Origin: Cephalotus follicularis
Lineage: Eukaryota > Streptophyta > Magnoliopsida > Oxalidales > Cephalotaceae
Direction: 5' to 3'
DNA: 64,000 nucleotides
NCBI GenBank assembly: GCA_001972305.1
Contig: BDDD01001000.1
Coordinates: 62,001 to 126,000 of the forward strand
The notes below the pieces were generated by a model, which saw only the letters and a list, made by a program, of their open reading frames with translations, had not been told where the DNA came from and made no database searches. How positions within the stretch are numbered: the first letter of the stretch is position 1; each line of letters starts with the position of its first letter. The position numbers were made by a program, and so were the translations under genes. Positions 1 to 10,490 of the stretch are shown piece by piece.

Positions 1-2
1 CA

Positions 3-770
3 TTGGTGGAACATGGTTGCTGCCTCTTGGAAGGAAAATGGGATATGTTCAAAACAGAGTTCAATGAACAGTATTATCCTGAGGCTGGAGTTGATAAGAT
101 GCATGCTGAATTTCTTGCCTTAATCCAAGGTAACATGTCCTTAGCCCAGTACAAGGCCACATTTGTTGAATTGTCAAGGATAGCTCTGCATATGGTTGGC
201 ACAGAAGCAAGAACGACTAATAGGTTTCTTGGTGGCCTCAAACCAGATATCAGACAGAGGTTGGTACCGCTCAGGCTGAGATCTTTCTTGGAGTTGGCTA
301 GCAGAGCCAGAGATATTGAGGTGGTAGCAAAGGAGTTGCGTAATTTATGGATTCAGACTGATCATAACAGACCTACTTCTTCGGGATTGTAGTCGGGAAG
401 GAGTTCTGGGAGCAGTAATAAGTCCCAGAGATCCGAGAATAGCAGTCCAGGTTAGGGTGGCTCGCCTCAGAGTGTCGATAGTCCGCTCGATTTTTCTGGT
501 CAGAGAGGGTAGTCTAGAGGGTCACAGCAGAGGGGTAGAGGACATGGCTTTTGGCAGAGGGAGCAGAGGAGGACATCTTCTCTGGAAGGTCGTTCTAGAC
601 TTTCCGGTGGTGGCAGACAGGCTTCTATTGATCCATGCATTCACTGTGGATGGACGAACCACACATCGGATGATTGTTGGTGGGGAGCTGGTAAATGCAT
701 GGTATGTGGAGCTTCTGATCACATAGCTAGGAAGTGCCCTCATGATATATATGGTTCAGGGAGTCAGGCA
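3..770 (+). pseudogene. gag (capsid and zinc knuckles), element A
   Basis: Decayed Gag, which would package the element RNA. The open part at 3-392 matches the plant retrotransposon Gag core, including a tract beginning FLGGLKPDIRQRL. The linker is broken by stops near 390, 454 and 507. Two CCHC knuckles remain in one frame: CX2CX4HX4C at about 636-677 (CIHCGWTNHTSDDC) and again at about 696-738 (CMVCGASDHIARKC). Two knuckles are usual for this chromovirus group. The start lies before the window. Confidence 0.85.
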
Positions 771-879
771 GGGTAAAGTTCAGGCCAATCTCAAGGAGGT
801 TCTTTGTAGAACCAAAGTTTTGTTTCCCAGCAGGGCCATGGTTCCCGACAGCAGTATCAGGGCCATCGTAGCACCAGTT

Positions 880-1499
880 CGCCTTCTGTGGCTGGGAGAG
901 ATCGCAGGAAGCAGCCTATGGGATCGACGCCTACCGTGCAGGGTAGGGTATATGGTATGGATCAGAGTGTTGTAAGAGGATCGACATCAGTGATTGGAGG
1001 TACTATTTGTATCTCTCAGCATATGGCACATACTCTTATATATCTGGGCTCATCCCATTCATACATTGCATCACATTTTATATGCCATGTTAATGTGGAG
1101 CTCGAGACTTTGCCTTTTGTGATGAAGGTTAGTACCCCTGTGGAGGAGTCTGTTATTTCATAATAGGTATGCATGTCTTGTGTTTTAGAGATCGCTAGCC
1201 GTGTTTTGCTAGCAGATCTTATAGTGTTGTCGATGGGTGAGTTGGATGTGATTCTTGGGATGGATTGGTTAGCGGCACATTATGCCCATGTGGATTGTAA
1301 CGGGAAGGTTGTGACCTTCAGTATGGCAGGACAGTCTCAGTTCCAGTTTGTTGGGACCTTAGAGCACCAGCCGGTTCACATGATATCAGCTCTTCATGCT
1401 GACAGGCTTATGAGGCAGGGTTGCTATGGGTTCCTGGCGCATGTGACGGATAGCAGGAAATGGATACCAAAGTTAGAGGATGTTCAGGTAGTTTTTTAG
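880..1499 (+). pseudogene. aspartic protease, element A
   Basis: Retropepsin-like domain that would cut the polyprotein. The active-site segment is seen at 1023-1080, but the catalytic aspartate position is tyrosine (codon 1041-1043, followed by LGSSHSYIAS), so the enzyme would be dead. The second conserved block, VILGMDWLAAHYAHVDC, lies near 1248-1300. A stop near 1160 and another at 1497-1499 break the reading frame. The sister copy in element C keeps the aspartate. Confidence 0.85.
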
Positions 1500-2363
1500 T
1501 ATCCAGATATGTTTCCAGATGAGTTGACATCCTTACCTACAGAGAGGGATACAGAGTTTGTGATTGATCTGCTTCCAGGGACAACACCGATATCTAGAGC
1601 TCCTTATTGTATGGCCCTTCCTAAGTTGAAAGAATTGAAGGTTCAGCTGCAGAAGTTGATCGATAGAGGTTTTATCAGACCGAGTGTTTCCCCTTGGGGA
1701 GCACCTGTCTTGTTTGTGAAGAAAAAGGATGGATCCCTCTGGATGTGTATAGATTATCGGCAGCTCAACAGGGTTACTGTTAAGAATAAGTACCCGTTGT
1801 CGTATATCGATGAGTTGTTTCATCGGTTGAAAGGTGCTTCAGTGTTCTCTAAGTTGGATTTAAGATAAGGATATCATTAGCTCAGGGTTACTGAAGACAT
1901 TCCAAAGACAGCTTTCAGGTCAAGGTATGGGCATTATGAGTTTGGGGTGATGCCGTTTGGGGTGATCAATGCCCCTGCCGTATTCATGAGTTTGATGAAC
2001 ATGGTGTTTAGCCCGTATCTCGACAGGTTCATCGTGGTCTTCATTGATGATATCCTAGTGTATTCTAGGAGTATAGAGGAGCATGGGGAACATTTGCACT
2101 TGGCATTGCAGACTCTGAGAGATCATCAGTTGTGTGCCAAGTTCAACAAATGTGAGTTTTGGTTATTGAAGGTGGATTTTCTGGGTCATGTCATTTCCAG
2201 TGCTGGTTTGTCAGTGGATCCAACAAAGATAGAAGCAATAAAGGACTGGAAATGGCCAACAAACATGTCTGAAGTCCATAGTTTCTTAGGCTTAGCGGGT
2301 TACTACCGCCGCTTTGTCGAAGGATTCTCACGTATTGCTACACCATTGACCAAATTGACATAG
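1500..2363 (+). pseudogene. reverse transcriptase, element A
   Basis: RNA-dependent DNA polymerase of the gypsy Pol. Visible blocks in order: [13 protein letters not shown] (about 1740-1780), SKLDLR (ending 1865), [19 protein letters not shown], and the active-site FIDDILVYS at about 2040-2066 with both aspartates kept. Two stops (1866-1868 and about 1878) sit just after SKLDLR in a conserved block. The palm and thumb continue through [19 protein letters not shown] to a stop at 2361. Confidence 0.93.
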
Positions 2364-2830
2364 AAGAAGACATCGTTTGTTTGGGATGACAGCTGTGAGC
2401 AGAGCTTTCAGGAGTTGAAACACCGCCTGATTTCTGTGCCGATCTTGGCCTTGCCAGAAGGTAATGAAGGGTTTATGGTATATAGTGATATGCCAAGGAA
2501 TAGTTTGGGCTGTGTTTTGATGCAGAATGGAAAGGTAATTTCTTATGCCTCAAGGAAGTTGAATCCTCATGAGGAGAGTTACACCACTCATGATCAGGAA
2601 CCAGCAGCGATAATCTTTGTGCTATGCAAGTGGAGACATTATTTGTAAGGTACGAAGTTTGATGTTTTCACATATCACAAGAGTTTAAAGTATCTTTTCT
2701 CCCAGAAAGACCTGAATATGAGACAAACAAGGTGATGGAGCTGCTCAATGATTACAAATGCGAGATACAGTACCATCCAGGCAAGGCTAATGTGGTAGCA
2801 GACGCTTTGAGTAGCCGATTAGATTGCTTG
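2364..2830 (+). pseudogene. RNase H, element A
   Basis: Degrades the RNA of the RNA:DNA hybrid. Readable pieces include [20 protein letters not shown] (2470-2530) and [14 protein letters not shown] stop at 2646-2648 follows WRHYL. The third catalytic aspartate region reads TYHKSLKYLF, so its aspartate appears replaced by tyrosine. A frame change near 2730 precedes the linker containing YHPGKANVVADALS, which leads into integrase. Confidence 0.88.
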
Positions 2831-3991
2831 ACGGTTTCCCAGATTCAGGCACGACCATGGTTGATGGACAGGATTAGAGAGGCTCAGGAGATGGATGGAG
2901 GTTTTCTTAAAGCTGCTTTAGAGGGTCAAGGTGGATCGAAGCCCAAATTCTCGGTTCATGGTGATGGTTTGATCAAGTTCCAGGGTAGAGTTTGTGTTCC
3001 TGATAGTACGGAACTGAAGGATGAGTTGTTGTCTCAGGCTCATCGCTCCACTTTCTCAGTGCATCCAGGGAGCACTAAGAAATATCGAGACTTGAAACTT
3101 ATCTATTTGTGGAACAATGTGAAGAGGGAGATCGCAGAGTATGTTTTTGCATACCTAACATGTCAGCAAGTCAAGGCAGAACACCAGAGGCCAATTGGAT
3201 TGCTTCAGCCGTTGCCAGTGGCGCAATGGAAATAGGAGCATATCACGATGGATTTTGTATCGGGGTTGCCACGGACGAGAGCTAACCATGATTCCAAATC
3301 AGAACATTTTCTAGTGATCAGGATGACTTATTCTCTGGAATGGTTAGCATCTCTGTATGTTAGGGAGATTGTGAGACTCCATGGAGTACCAGTCAGCGTT
3401 GTTTCTGACAGAGACCCGCGGTTCACTTCCTGGTTTTAGAGGAAACTGCAGACAGCTTTCGGTACTCAACTGAGTTTTAGCACAGCTTTTCATCCACAGA
3501 CAAATGGCCAGTTTGAGTGGACGATTCAGACTCTTGAGGATATGCTCCAGGCATGTGTAATGGATTGGGGAGACAGTTGGGATCAACATCTGCATTTAGT
3601 GGAGTTCTCTTATAATAACAGTTTTCATGCTAGCATCTGTATGGCACCGTTTGAGGCCCTTTATGGACATAAATGCAGAACTCCAGTTTGTTGGTTTGAG
3701 GTAGGCAAGCAGAGTCTCCTAGGGCCAAAGCTTGTGCAAGAAATGACAGAGAAGGCTAAGGTTATCAAGGAAAGGCTTCTAACAGCTCAGAGTCGACAGA
3801 AGAGTTATGTTGATCATCGTCAACGGGATCTAGAGTTCTCGGTGAGTGATCATATTTTCCTTAAAGTCTCTCCAACTAAAGGAATTATGAGGTTCGACAA
3901 GAAAGGAAAGTTAGCTCCACGATTTATAGGACCTTTTGAGATCCTTTAGAGGGTAGGTGCAGTTGCCTGTAGACTCGCCTTACCTCACAGC
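2831..3991 (+). pseudogene. integrase, element A
   Basis: Would insert the cDNA. The HHCC zinc module lies at about 3037-3190 (HRSTFSVHPGS, then CQQVKAEHQ), with its first cysteine also present (YLTCQQ). In the catalytic core the DDE residues can be placed at codons 3251-3253 (MDFVSG), 3407-3409 (SDRDPRF) and 3515-3517 (QFEWT). Between the first aspartate and EHFL the segment looks several residues short compared with copies E and B, suggesting a small in-frame deletion near 3290. Stops occur at 3233, 3437 and about 3947. Confidence 0.9.
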
Positions 3992-4258
3992 TTGTCAGAT
4001 GTGCACAGTGTATTTCATGTGTCGATACTGAAGAAGTATCACCCAGATCCTTCACATGTATTGCAATATGAGCCTTTGGATCTGAGGACAGATATGAGTT
4101 TTGAGGATATGCCTGTTCAGATTCTTAACCGCCTAGTCAAGCAACTACGGAACAAGGAGACTGCTTTGGTTAAGGTTTTATGGCATTATCACGGGCTCAA
4201 GGAAGCAACGTGGGAGCGTGAGGATGATGTGAGAGCGTTGTATCCTCATTTGTCTTGA
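3992..4258 (+). pseudogene. integrase C-terminus and chromodomain, element A
   Basis: The first part holds SVFHVSILKKYHPDPSHVL, the usual end of the integrase C-terminal domain. From about 4107 the chromodomain-like block begins (MPVQILNR, then ETALVKVLWHYHG and EATWERE). In chromoviruses this module is thought to direct integration to particular chromatin. The piece ends at a natural stop 41 bases before the 3' LTR, so the C-terminus looks complete, although the upstream frame is broken. Confidence 0.9.
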
Positions 4259-4285
4259 TCCTAGGGAATCTCAGGACAAAATTTC

Positions 4286-4301
4286 TTTAAGGAGGGAAGG
4301 A
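4286..4301 (+). other. Polypurine tract, element A
   Basis: Purine run TTTAAGGAGGGAAGGA directly abuts the LTR start TGTAAGCCCC, the standard place for plus-strand DNA priming. Confidence 0.85.
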
Positions 4302-4502
4302 TGTAAGCCCCATATTTATATATTTACGGAATGGTATGCATTATTGTTTGTACTTATATGATATTGTACAATATTGTATTGATGGATGACATGAATTGTA
4401 TATGATCTATACTATTTTTCACTTCTATGTCTGTTTATGGGTATTGGAGGTTCAGTATAACCTGATCGTAGCTTATGAAATTTTCGCCTAAAAAAGCCTA
4501 TT

Positions 4503-4513
4503 TCTATATATAG
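4503..4513 (+). promoter_or_regulatory. TATA-like box, LTR A
   Basis: TCTATATATAG about 200 bp inside the LTR. The same box is kept at the matching place in both LTR copies of element C, which supports a core promoter. Confidence 0.6.
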
Positions 4514-5018
4514 TCGATTCAGTTCTTTCTATTCTCATTCTCATTTCTCGTTCAATTCTAGAGAGAGTGTGAGTTAGAGAGAGAAAGTGGGCGGAATCAA
4601 GCAAGCATGGTGTCTTTGGGATCGTGGCTGTGTATAGAACCTGAAGGGAGAAGCAAAATGAATATTTAAACAACATATTCTCCATTCTCAACCAAATTTG
4701 AGGTAGGTTCTACATATGCTTTGATTTTCTCATTGTGATGGATTTGAATGGATTTCATGGCTATGGATTGACGAAGATATGGTAGATGGATGAATTTAAG
4801 GTGTCGTGTATGGTTAATAACGGATTGAAGTGAAGATTTGAGATAAATTAGAGAATTGAGACTTTTACCCAATTTCCGTTTTCTCTCAGATCTGAGGGTT
4901 ATGAGAATGGATTTTAATGGTTTAAAACTGTTTTTGAGTTTTAATTGATGTTTGGAGTTTACAACTCCTTTTAAATCAAATTTTGAACGGTTTAAGTGAG
5001 TTTTGATCGATTTTCACA

Positions 5019-5351
5019 GTGTTGACAGCAGCCCAGGGCATCGACATGTTCATCTTACACGTTGACATGTTCTTCAGTGCCCAGAGCGTCGACGCCTTCA
5101 GTTAAGCGTTGACGCCCTATGTGCCCCTTTGCGTTTGTGCGCTAATCAGAGTGACACGTTAACGCGATAAGGGAAAATGGACATAAGCGTCGACGCTTCA
5201 GCTTAAGCATCGATGCCTTATATGTTGCAAGCAGTTGATGCTTAGTGCATGCGTCAACGCCTATGGCATAATGCCTTAACCGTCGACGCCTAGCACAAAG
5301 TGTCGACGCTTAGACGTTAAGCGTCGACACCTAACATGAAAGCATTGATGC
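5019..5351 (+). repeat. GCGTCGACGC palindrome cluster, LTR A
   Basis: About fifteen copies of a 10-bp palindrome GCGTCGACGC or near variants. Starts that I could place: 5019, 5038, 5059, 5086, 5106, 5131, 5156, 5187, 5207, 5232, 5251, 5280, 5300, 5321 and 5342. Many steps are 19-21 bp; others are 25-31. The sequence between copies is not conserved. Most variants change C to T or G to A within the CG steps. Confidence 0.85.
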
Positions 5352-6380
5352 CTAATGCCCCTGTTTCAGCCAAACTTTATTGTTTCCAACCCCAAATGGT
5401 TATCTCTTCAATTGGATTCCATATGAAGCCTCCCTAAGGCCTCGTAACCTATGTGAATCCTCTTTTAACATCTTTTGATCTTCAAATTAACTTTCAAGTA
5501 AATCTTTAAAGAAAGTTTTATCAAAAAGGAGTTTTATACAAATGGTTTTCAAGAATGGTTAGGATAGCTCAATTGAGAGATCTGGACGCGAATATCCTAG
5601 TTGAACGTCCTCTCCATTATTTGACAAACTTTCATAGGGACCAAGAAATGGTTATGGAAAATGGTCATAGAAATATGGTTAGGGAAAATGGTTTTTAAAA
5701 TTGTTTTGATGGATGGATCCTATGTGATCCTTTATGGTTAGGTCCCTATCTTTTAAATGGAAATATGGTTATGGGCTAAAGGTATGGTACGACTATGATT
5801 GATGGTTTGTTATGGTTGAGATCTTACGGGATAAGACATTCATAATCTTCATTTCCGTTATGAAGAATTATGGATGTAGGCCATATATTATATGGATATG
5901 GATTCCTCCCTTTTTGGGTGACCTACGGGCATCACCGCATTGTGGAGTGACATGGCATAGATATGGTATAGATCGCACAGATATCTATTATGGGCTAGGA
6001 CCATTGAGGACTAGTGTTATGGTATGGGCTAGGACCCTTGAGGACTAGCGTTATGGTATGATTATGTGACAAGTGTTATCCTATTCCCCACACGGCTATG
6101 GCACAGAGAGTGTATAGACAGTGGGGAGTACTATCTCGGACCGGAGAGGCAGAGGAGTACTTGACCCTATGGATTGATTGTCCCCATGGATGGTTATGGA
6201 TTTTTTTTATGGGGTGTCTGCAGGCCTATGGCCTTTGATGTGTTTAGGACTAACCAAGTATACCACCTCTCAGGGACGGTTGATATACTGAAGCTGTCCG
6301 TAATTGGCATTCATGCATATATATCTGCTATATCTGTTGCATGCATAGCATATAGTGTAGCCTACACAGCCATTGGTTGC

Positions 6381-6403
6381 TGATCCATTCTCGTAATGGG
6401 TCA
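6381..6403 (+). other. LTR hairpin, TGATCCATT/AATGGGTCA
   Basis: A 9-bp stem (one G-T pair as RNA) with a 5-base loop CTCGT, followed by CAGGT. The same position in LTR Y and in LTR C carries a related stem. Possibly an RNA structure near the transcript 3' end; function unknown. Confidence 0.5.
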
Positions 6404-6761
6404 GGTACAGGTGAAGCTCTTAAGTGATCACACGAGTCGGATCTCAGCACAAGAATTCTTGTAGCAGTACAGTTTTTGCTATCTACCTTGTGTATATGAA
6501 TTTGGATGTATAAGAGACATTTTATATTTCAGTTATTGACCTGCCGGCTTGTGGCAGGGCCTAAGATATATATATCGGATGTTATGGACATGGTTGGGCT
6601 TGTCTTTGAATATTGATGTTTATCTTCCGCATGCATATGGTATTTAAAGTTTTAAATTTGTGGCGTATTTTGGTGTATGATGCTATGTGTATTATGGATC
6701 GTATGGACGGACCTGCCATGTGTCGAGCCTTGGGGTCTTTCTTAGGGTTCGGGATGCGACA

Positions 6762-7318
6762 CATATGGATTCTGATTCCTTCTACGTGCGTGTGGAATTG
6801 CTGGATTGTTGATTTCTATTGCAGGAAAAATTTGGGATAGGTCCAGTTTTAGGGGAAACTCTTGCAGTTTTTCTGCAGGAATTTCCGCCGCCTTAGACCC
6901 TTAAATAAATAGTTAATGATTGATATTGATGGGTTATGATTATTAAATCATATGATATGAATCTAATAATGTATAGAAAAAGATTGCGTACCACTAGTGG
7001 CAGATAATGGGTTAGATACCTAGCCTTGGCTATGAGCATCTAGGCATGATTCTATTGTATTGTTTGATAATTCAAAGGAAAGAGTGGATATATATTCGTG
7101 TTTAGAAGGTAAAGAAGTTTAATCGTTCCTTAGGCACCTAAAGCTTAAAGTAAAGCACTAAGCCTGCCAAGATATTTTGGCCATGAATGCTTGATATCAT
7201 ACACTTACTTAGAAGGTCAAGGTTTTGAATTGATGATTCATTGATACTTATTAATAATCATTTTGAGAGAAATGAAATTTTACAGATATAATATGAGTGT
7301 GAAAGTTGTAAGCGTGGA
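6762..7318. other. Unclassified AT-rich flank of element A
   Basis: No coding potential seen. The first 140 bases, with GGGGAAACTCTTGCAG and a repeated TTTCTGCAGG, resemble the 3' ends of other plant gypsy LTRs, so element A may have landed in an older LTR remnant. The rest is AT-rich without a recognisable feature. Confidence 0.35.
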
Positions 7319-7344
7319 GTGTGTGTGTGTATATATATATATAT
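7319..7344. repeat. (GT)n(AT)n microsatellite
   Basis: A short GT run passing directly into an AT run. Confidence 0.9.
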
Positions 7345-8011
7345 CAAACGCCAAGTCATTTTGGACCTTTAGATTGTAATGATACAAAACCTGCGGCTCG
7401 GATGAAAAACGCATCAAATCCCATACTCTCTCTCAAAAATGCCGTCTCTTTTCTCCCTCTCTTTCACTCAATTCTCCCTCTCTTAAAACAAAAAAAGCAC
7501 CTGCCTCTCTCTCTCTCTCTCTCTCTCTTTTCTCCCTTTCTCTTCCCCGGCCTCTAACTCCGGCAACGGCGTGACAACCGGTGACATCATCGCTACCACA
7601 TGAACACTTCCTCTAAATAAACCCAACCCTGATCGGCTTCTCTCTCTCCCACCTGACGTAACCCATCTCCCTCTCTTCCGATTTTGTCAATCTCCGATGC
7701 TGGCACCCACAAAGAGTGGAGGTGGAGGTGCCTCTCAACTCCTGAACTTATTGCTTCTGGTTCAGGTAAACTATTCTCAATCGAGCGATGCTTTTGCAAA
7801 ATGGGATTCTGTTAAATTTAAATTCCCAGCACCTAGAGGCAAGGTGAACTTGCCCATAGTATATTTGTCTTGCTGGGTTCAAGGAGAATAAACTATAAAG
7901 CTTTGATTAGGGATTGTTTGTCCATTTTGTGTGGACTTTTTCATGTGTGTGGTGAAAGAAGTGATACTAGAAGCCCTGAGAATCCTGTGGCAAAATCATC
8001 TGATGATTATG
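7345..8011 (+). other. Possible host-gene leader and exon piece
   Basis: Looks unlike the surrounding transposons. A pyrimidine-rich CT stretch (7424-7560) of the kind found in plant 5' leaders precedes an ATG at 7697. The frame reads MLAPTKSGGGGASQLLNLLL and meets a consensus-like splice donor, CAG|GTAAAC, at about 7765. A later segment, just before the copia LTR, reads SPENPVAKSSDDY in an open frame. I do not recognise the product. It may be a real low-copy gene cut by the copia insertion, a gene fragment or chance. Confidence 0.35.
7505..7529. repeat. (CT)n microsatellite
   Basis: Uninterrupted CT dinucleotides inside the pyrimidine-rich segment. Confidence 0.9.
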
Positions 8012-8310
8012 TGTTGTAAAAACTAGCCTCGAAAACTCTAACAACCTAATAGCAAAGTTTAATCAAGCAAACACACACAAGACAATAAAGATAAATCGAC
8101 ACAAGATTTACATGGTTCGATCAATGCGATCTACGTCCACGGGTAGAGGTGATATGGTTCTTTCACTATGTAAATATGAGATTACAATGAGTTGCTCACA
8201 AACCCTTAGCCCTTGTTACACCCAGAAAGACCCACTCTCTAGTGCAAAATCGGCTGACGGCTGCTATCTCTCCTGTTGCTCTCTTAACTTTTGACCTAAG
8301 GAAACTTCCC

Positions 8311-8320
8311 TATTTATATA
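8311..8320 (-). promoter_or_regulatory. TATA box, copia 3' LTR
   Basis: Minus-strand TATATAAATA, repeated at 13022-13031 in the other LTR. The palindrome cluster begins immediately upstream of it in the direction of transcription, where an enhancer would lie. Confidence 0.7.
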
Positions 8321-8330
8321 AGTCGCGTGG

Positions 8331-8619
8331 CAGCCGGCTGGACATAAAATCTAGTCGACTGTCTCCCCAAAGCAGTCGACTGTCTCCCAAGGCAGCTGAC
8401 TGTTTTTGTTAAACGAATTTTCCAAGTCGCGCCAACAGTTGGCTGTCATCAAACACCAGCCGTCTGTCAAGATAATCCAGTCGACTGTCCAACCTTGACA
8501 GTCGACTGGATTCTGCAGATTGCAAACAGCTCCAGACCCTACATTCCAGTTGGCTGCCCATGCTTGGTAGCTGACTGCTCATCCAATCCAGTCGACTGAC
8601 CAACCTTGACAGCCGACTG
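8331..8619 (-). repeat. CAGTCGACTG 21-bp-phased cluster, copia 3' LTR
   Basis: Twelve copies of the palindrome CAGTCGACTG or variants start at 8331, 8352, 8373, 8393, 8436, 8457, 8478, 8499, 8547, 8568, 8589 and 8610. Within each of the three blocks the step is 20 or 21 bp, exactly 21 in eight of nine cases. The 11-bp spacers are mostly different, although a CCAACCTTGA type spacer recurs. Confidence 0.92.
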
Positions 8620-8659
8620 GATTCTGCAGAAATGCAGAAAATTTTAGCCAAACTCAACA

Positions 8660-8674
8660 AATCTCCACCTTGGA
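8660..8674 (-). other. Polypurine tract, Tork-like copia
   Basis: On the minus strand CCAAGGTGGAGATT abuts the 3' LTR start TGTTGAG. This is the plus-strand primer position. Confidence 0.8.
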
Positions 8675-8849
8675 TCAAATTTTCTCCAACATTCACATCA
8701 GCTACTTCACATCCTTTACCTCTGCCATCCCCAAGAGCTTATCTACAACATCCAATTAAGTCCAAGCAAAGCTTGAACTTAATTCCAGGAACCGGTTTAG
8801 TCAACATACCTGCTGGATTCTCGGCTGTGGCTATTTTCTGAACCGCAAT

Positions 8850-9260
8850 TTCACCTCATTCGATAACATCCCGAATGAAGTGATATCTGACACTGATGTG
8901 CTTGGTTCTCTCATGAAACATCTGATTCTTACTCAAATGAATGGAACTCTAGCTATCACAATACACCGTCAAAACCTGTTGTATCAAACCAAGACTACCA
9001 ACCAAACCACGCAACCAGATAGCTTCTTTCACTGCCTCAGTCAATGCCATGTATTCCGCCTCCGTCATCGACAAGGCCACTGTTGGTTGCAAAGTTTCGT
9101 TCCAACTAACTGCACAGCCTGACAAAGTGAAAACATATACCGTGAGGGATCTCCGCTTATTCATGTCACCCGCATAATCAGATTTCGAATAGCCCACAAC
9201 ATCCATGCTAGCAACTCCACCGCTGCCATAGACTAACCCGACATCTGTAGAACCTCTCAA
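8850..9260 (-). pseudogene. RNase H, Tork-like copia
   Basis: Copia-type RNase H at the Pol C-terminus. It reads GYSKSDYAGDMNKRRSLTVY and later ALSMTEAEYMALTEA and LTVYCDS, so the characteristic aspartate-glutamate-aspartate positions are visible. A stop at 9261-9263 separates it from reverse transcriptase. The open frame ends at 8949, but the family's C-terminal wording continues towards 8860 beyond a stop. Confidence 0.88.
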
Positions 9261-9263
9261 GTA

Positions 9264-10490
9264 TCACATTATCCATTTCATAGCATCCCAGTGAGCTTCA
9301 CCTGGATTAACCATATATCTTCTAACCACACTCACAGCAAGTGAAATATCTGGCCTAGTGCACACTATAGCATACATCAGACTACCAACCACACTAGCAT
9401 ATGGAACATGAGACATGTGCTCCACCTCAACCTCAGTCTTCAGCGACAGTGAATCTGACAACTTGAAATGTCTAGCCAACGGAGTACTTACTGGTTTAGA
9501 CTTTTCCATCCCAAACCTCTCAAGCACTTTCTCAATATACTTTTCTTGAGATACATATAATCGTCTAGCTTGACGATTCCTTTGAATCTCCATACCCAAT
9601 ATCTTCTTGGCTGCACCCAAATCCTTCATTTCAAATTCACTACTTAACTGAGCCTTCAATGTGTTGATCTCGAATTTATCTTTCGACGCAATCAACATGT
9701 CATCAACATATAACAACAGATACACAAAAGAACCATCCAGGAGTTTCTTCAAGTACACACAGCTATCATACTCACATCGACAATAATTGTTCTTGATCAT
9801 AAAAGTATCAAACCTTTTATACCACTGTCTAGGAGATTGCTTCAATCCATACAACGATTTCTTCAGTAGGCACACATGATATTCTTTCCCCAAAAAATGA
9901 TAACCTTCTAGTTGAGACATGTAAATCTGTTCATCTAACTCACCATGCAAGAACGCTGTCTTGACATCCAATTACTCAAGCTCCAAGTCTTGACAAGCAA
10001 CCATAGCGAGTAACACGCGTATTGAGCTATGCTTCACAACTGGAGAAAATACTTCATGAAAGTCCACTCCCTCCTTTTGAGTAAAACCCTTAGCTACTAA
10101 CCTTGCCTTGAACCTCTTTGCCTCAACCCCCGGTATACCTTCCTTTTTCTTGAAGATCCACTTACAACCTACAACCCGTTTCCCCTTTGACAGCTTTACT
10201 AACTCCCAAGTCTTGTTCTTTTCAAGAGACTGAATTTCTTCATTCATAGCAGTTACCCACTTCGCTGATTCTTTGCTTCTCACTGCTTCCTTATAAGTGG
10301 ACGGTTTTTCTCCTTCAACACTTTCAACGACTGATAAAGCAAAGGCTACTATGTCCGCATGACTGTATCTCAGTGGTGGTCTGCCTCCTCTCTCTGCCTC
10401 TAGCAATACTGTACTGTTGCTCCTGAATTGCTCCATCTTCATCTTGATCTTGCAATTCGATTTGAGTTGATTGACTGTAAGAAGCTTCAT
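9264..10490 (-). pseudogene. reverse transcriptase, Tork-like copia
   Basis: Two frames joined by a single stop at 9972-9974 carry the copia reverse transcriptase. The N-terminal half (10490-9975) has KSAKWVTAMNEEIQSLEKN-like wording, CKWIFKKK, and RLVAKGFTQKEGVDFHEVFS. The C-terminal half has DVKTAFLHGELDEQIYM, YGLKQSPRQWYKRFD and the active-site YVDD at 9710-9699, with both aspartates intact. MDLGAAKKILGMEI and YASVVGSLMYA follow. A frameshift near 10400-10420 separates it from the integrase linker. Confidence 0.94.

Larger units (their letters stand above)
1..6761 (+). mobile_element. Element A: Ty3/gypsy chromovirus (Tekay-like), 3' part
   Basis: Plus-strand LTR retrotransposon entering from the left edge. 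Gag, protease, reverse transcriptase, RNase H, integrase and chromodomain follow in the gypsy order, then a polypurine tract and a 2.46 kb 3' LTR. Integrase downstream of RNase H separates it from copia; the C-terminal chromodomain places it among chromoviruses, and the wording of the domain is Tekay-like. The 5' LTR lies outside the window, so no target duplication can be tested. In-frame stops in nearly every domain show it is defective. Element C at the other end of the window belongs to the same family by protein wording and LTR sequence. Confidence 0.93.
4302..6761 (+). repeat. 3' LTR of element A
   Basis: Begins TGTAAGCCCC right after the polypurine tract and ends GGGATGCGACA, giving TG...CA termini and about 2460 bp. 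It holds a TATA-like box near 4503, a palindrome cluster at 5019-5351, ATGG-rich low-complexity sequence around 5640-6060 and a hairpin at 6381-6403. Its start and body match the minus-strand LTRs at 22702-23361 and 61742-64000. The right end was set by likeness to the LTR end of element C and to the TG...CA rule, so it could be off by a few bases. Confidence 0.85.
8012..8659 (-). repeat. 3' LTR, Tork-like copia
   Basis: Runs TGTTGT...CTCAACA on the plus strand, with TGTTG/CAACA inverted ends, and has the same length as its partner at 12723-13370. It holds a TATA box on the minus strand and a palindrome cluster, which lies upstream of the TATA box in transcription. Confidence 0.95.

Noticed and set aside
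1-4258. Integrated plant pararetrovirus
   Set aside because: An integrase, a chromodomain and LTRs are present and no movement protein is seen, so this is a gypsy retrotransposon.
8409-8696. Open frames with repeated Ser-Arg-Leu pattern, as also at 13231-13413 and 50953-51185
   Set aside because: The repeated pattern comes from reading the 21-bp (seven-codon) palindrome grid; 21 is a multiple of three, so a protein-like periodicity arises automatically.
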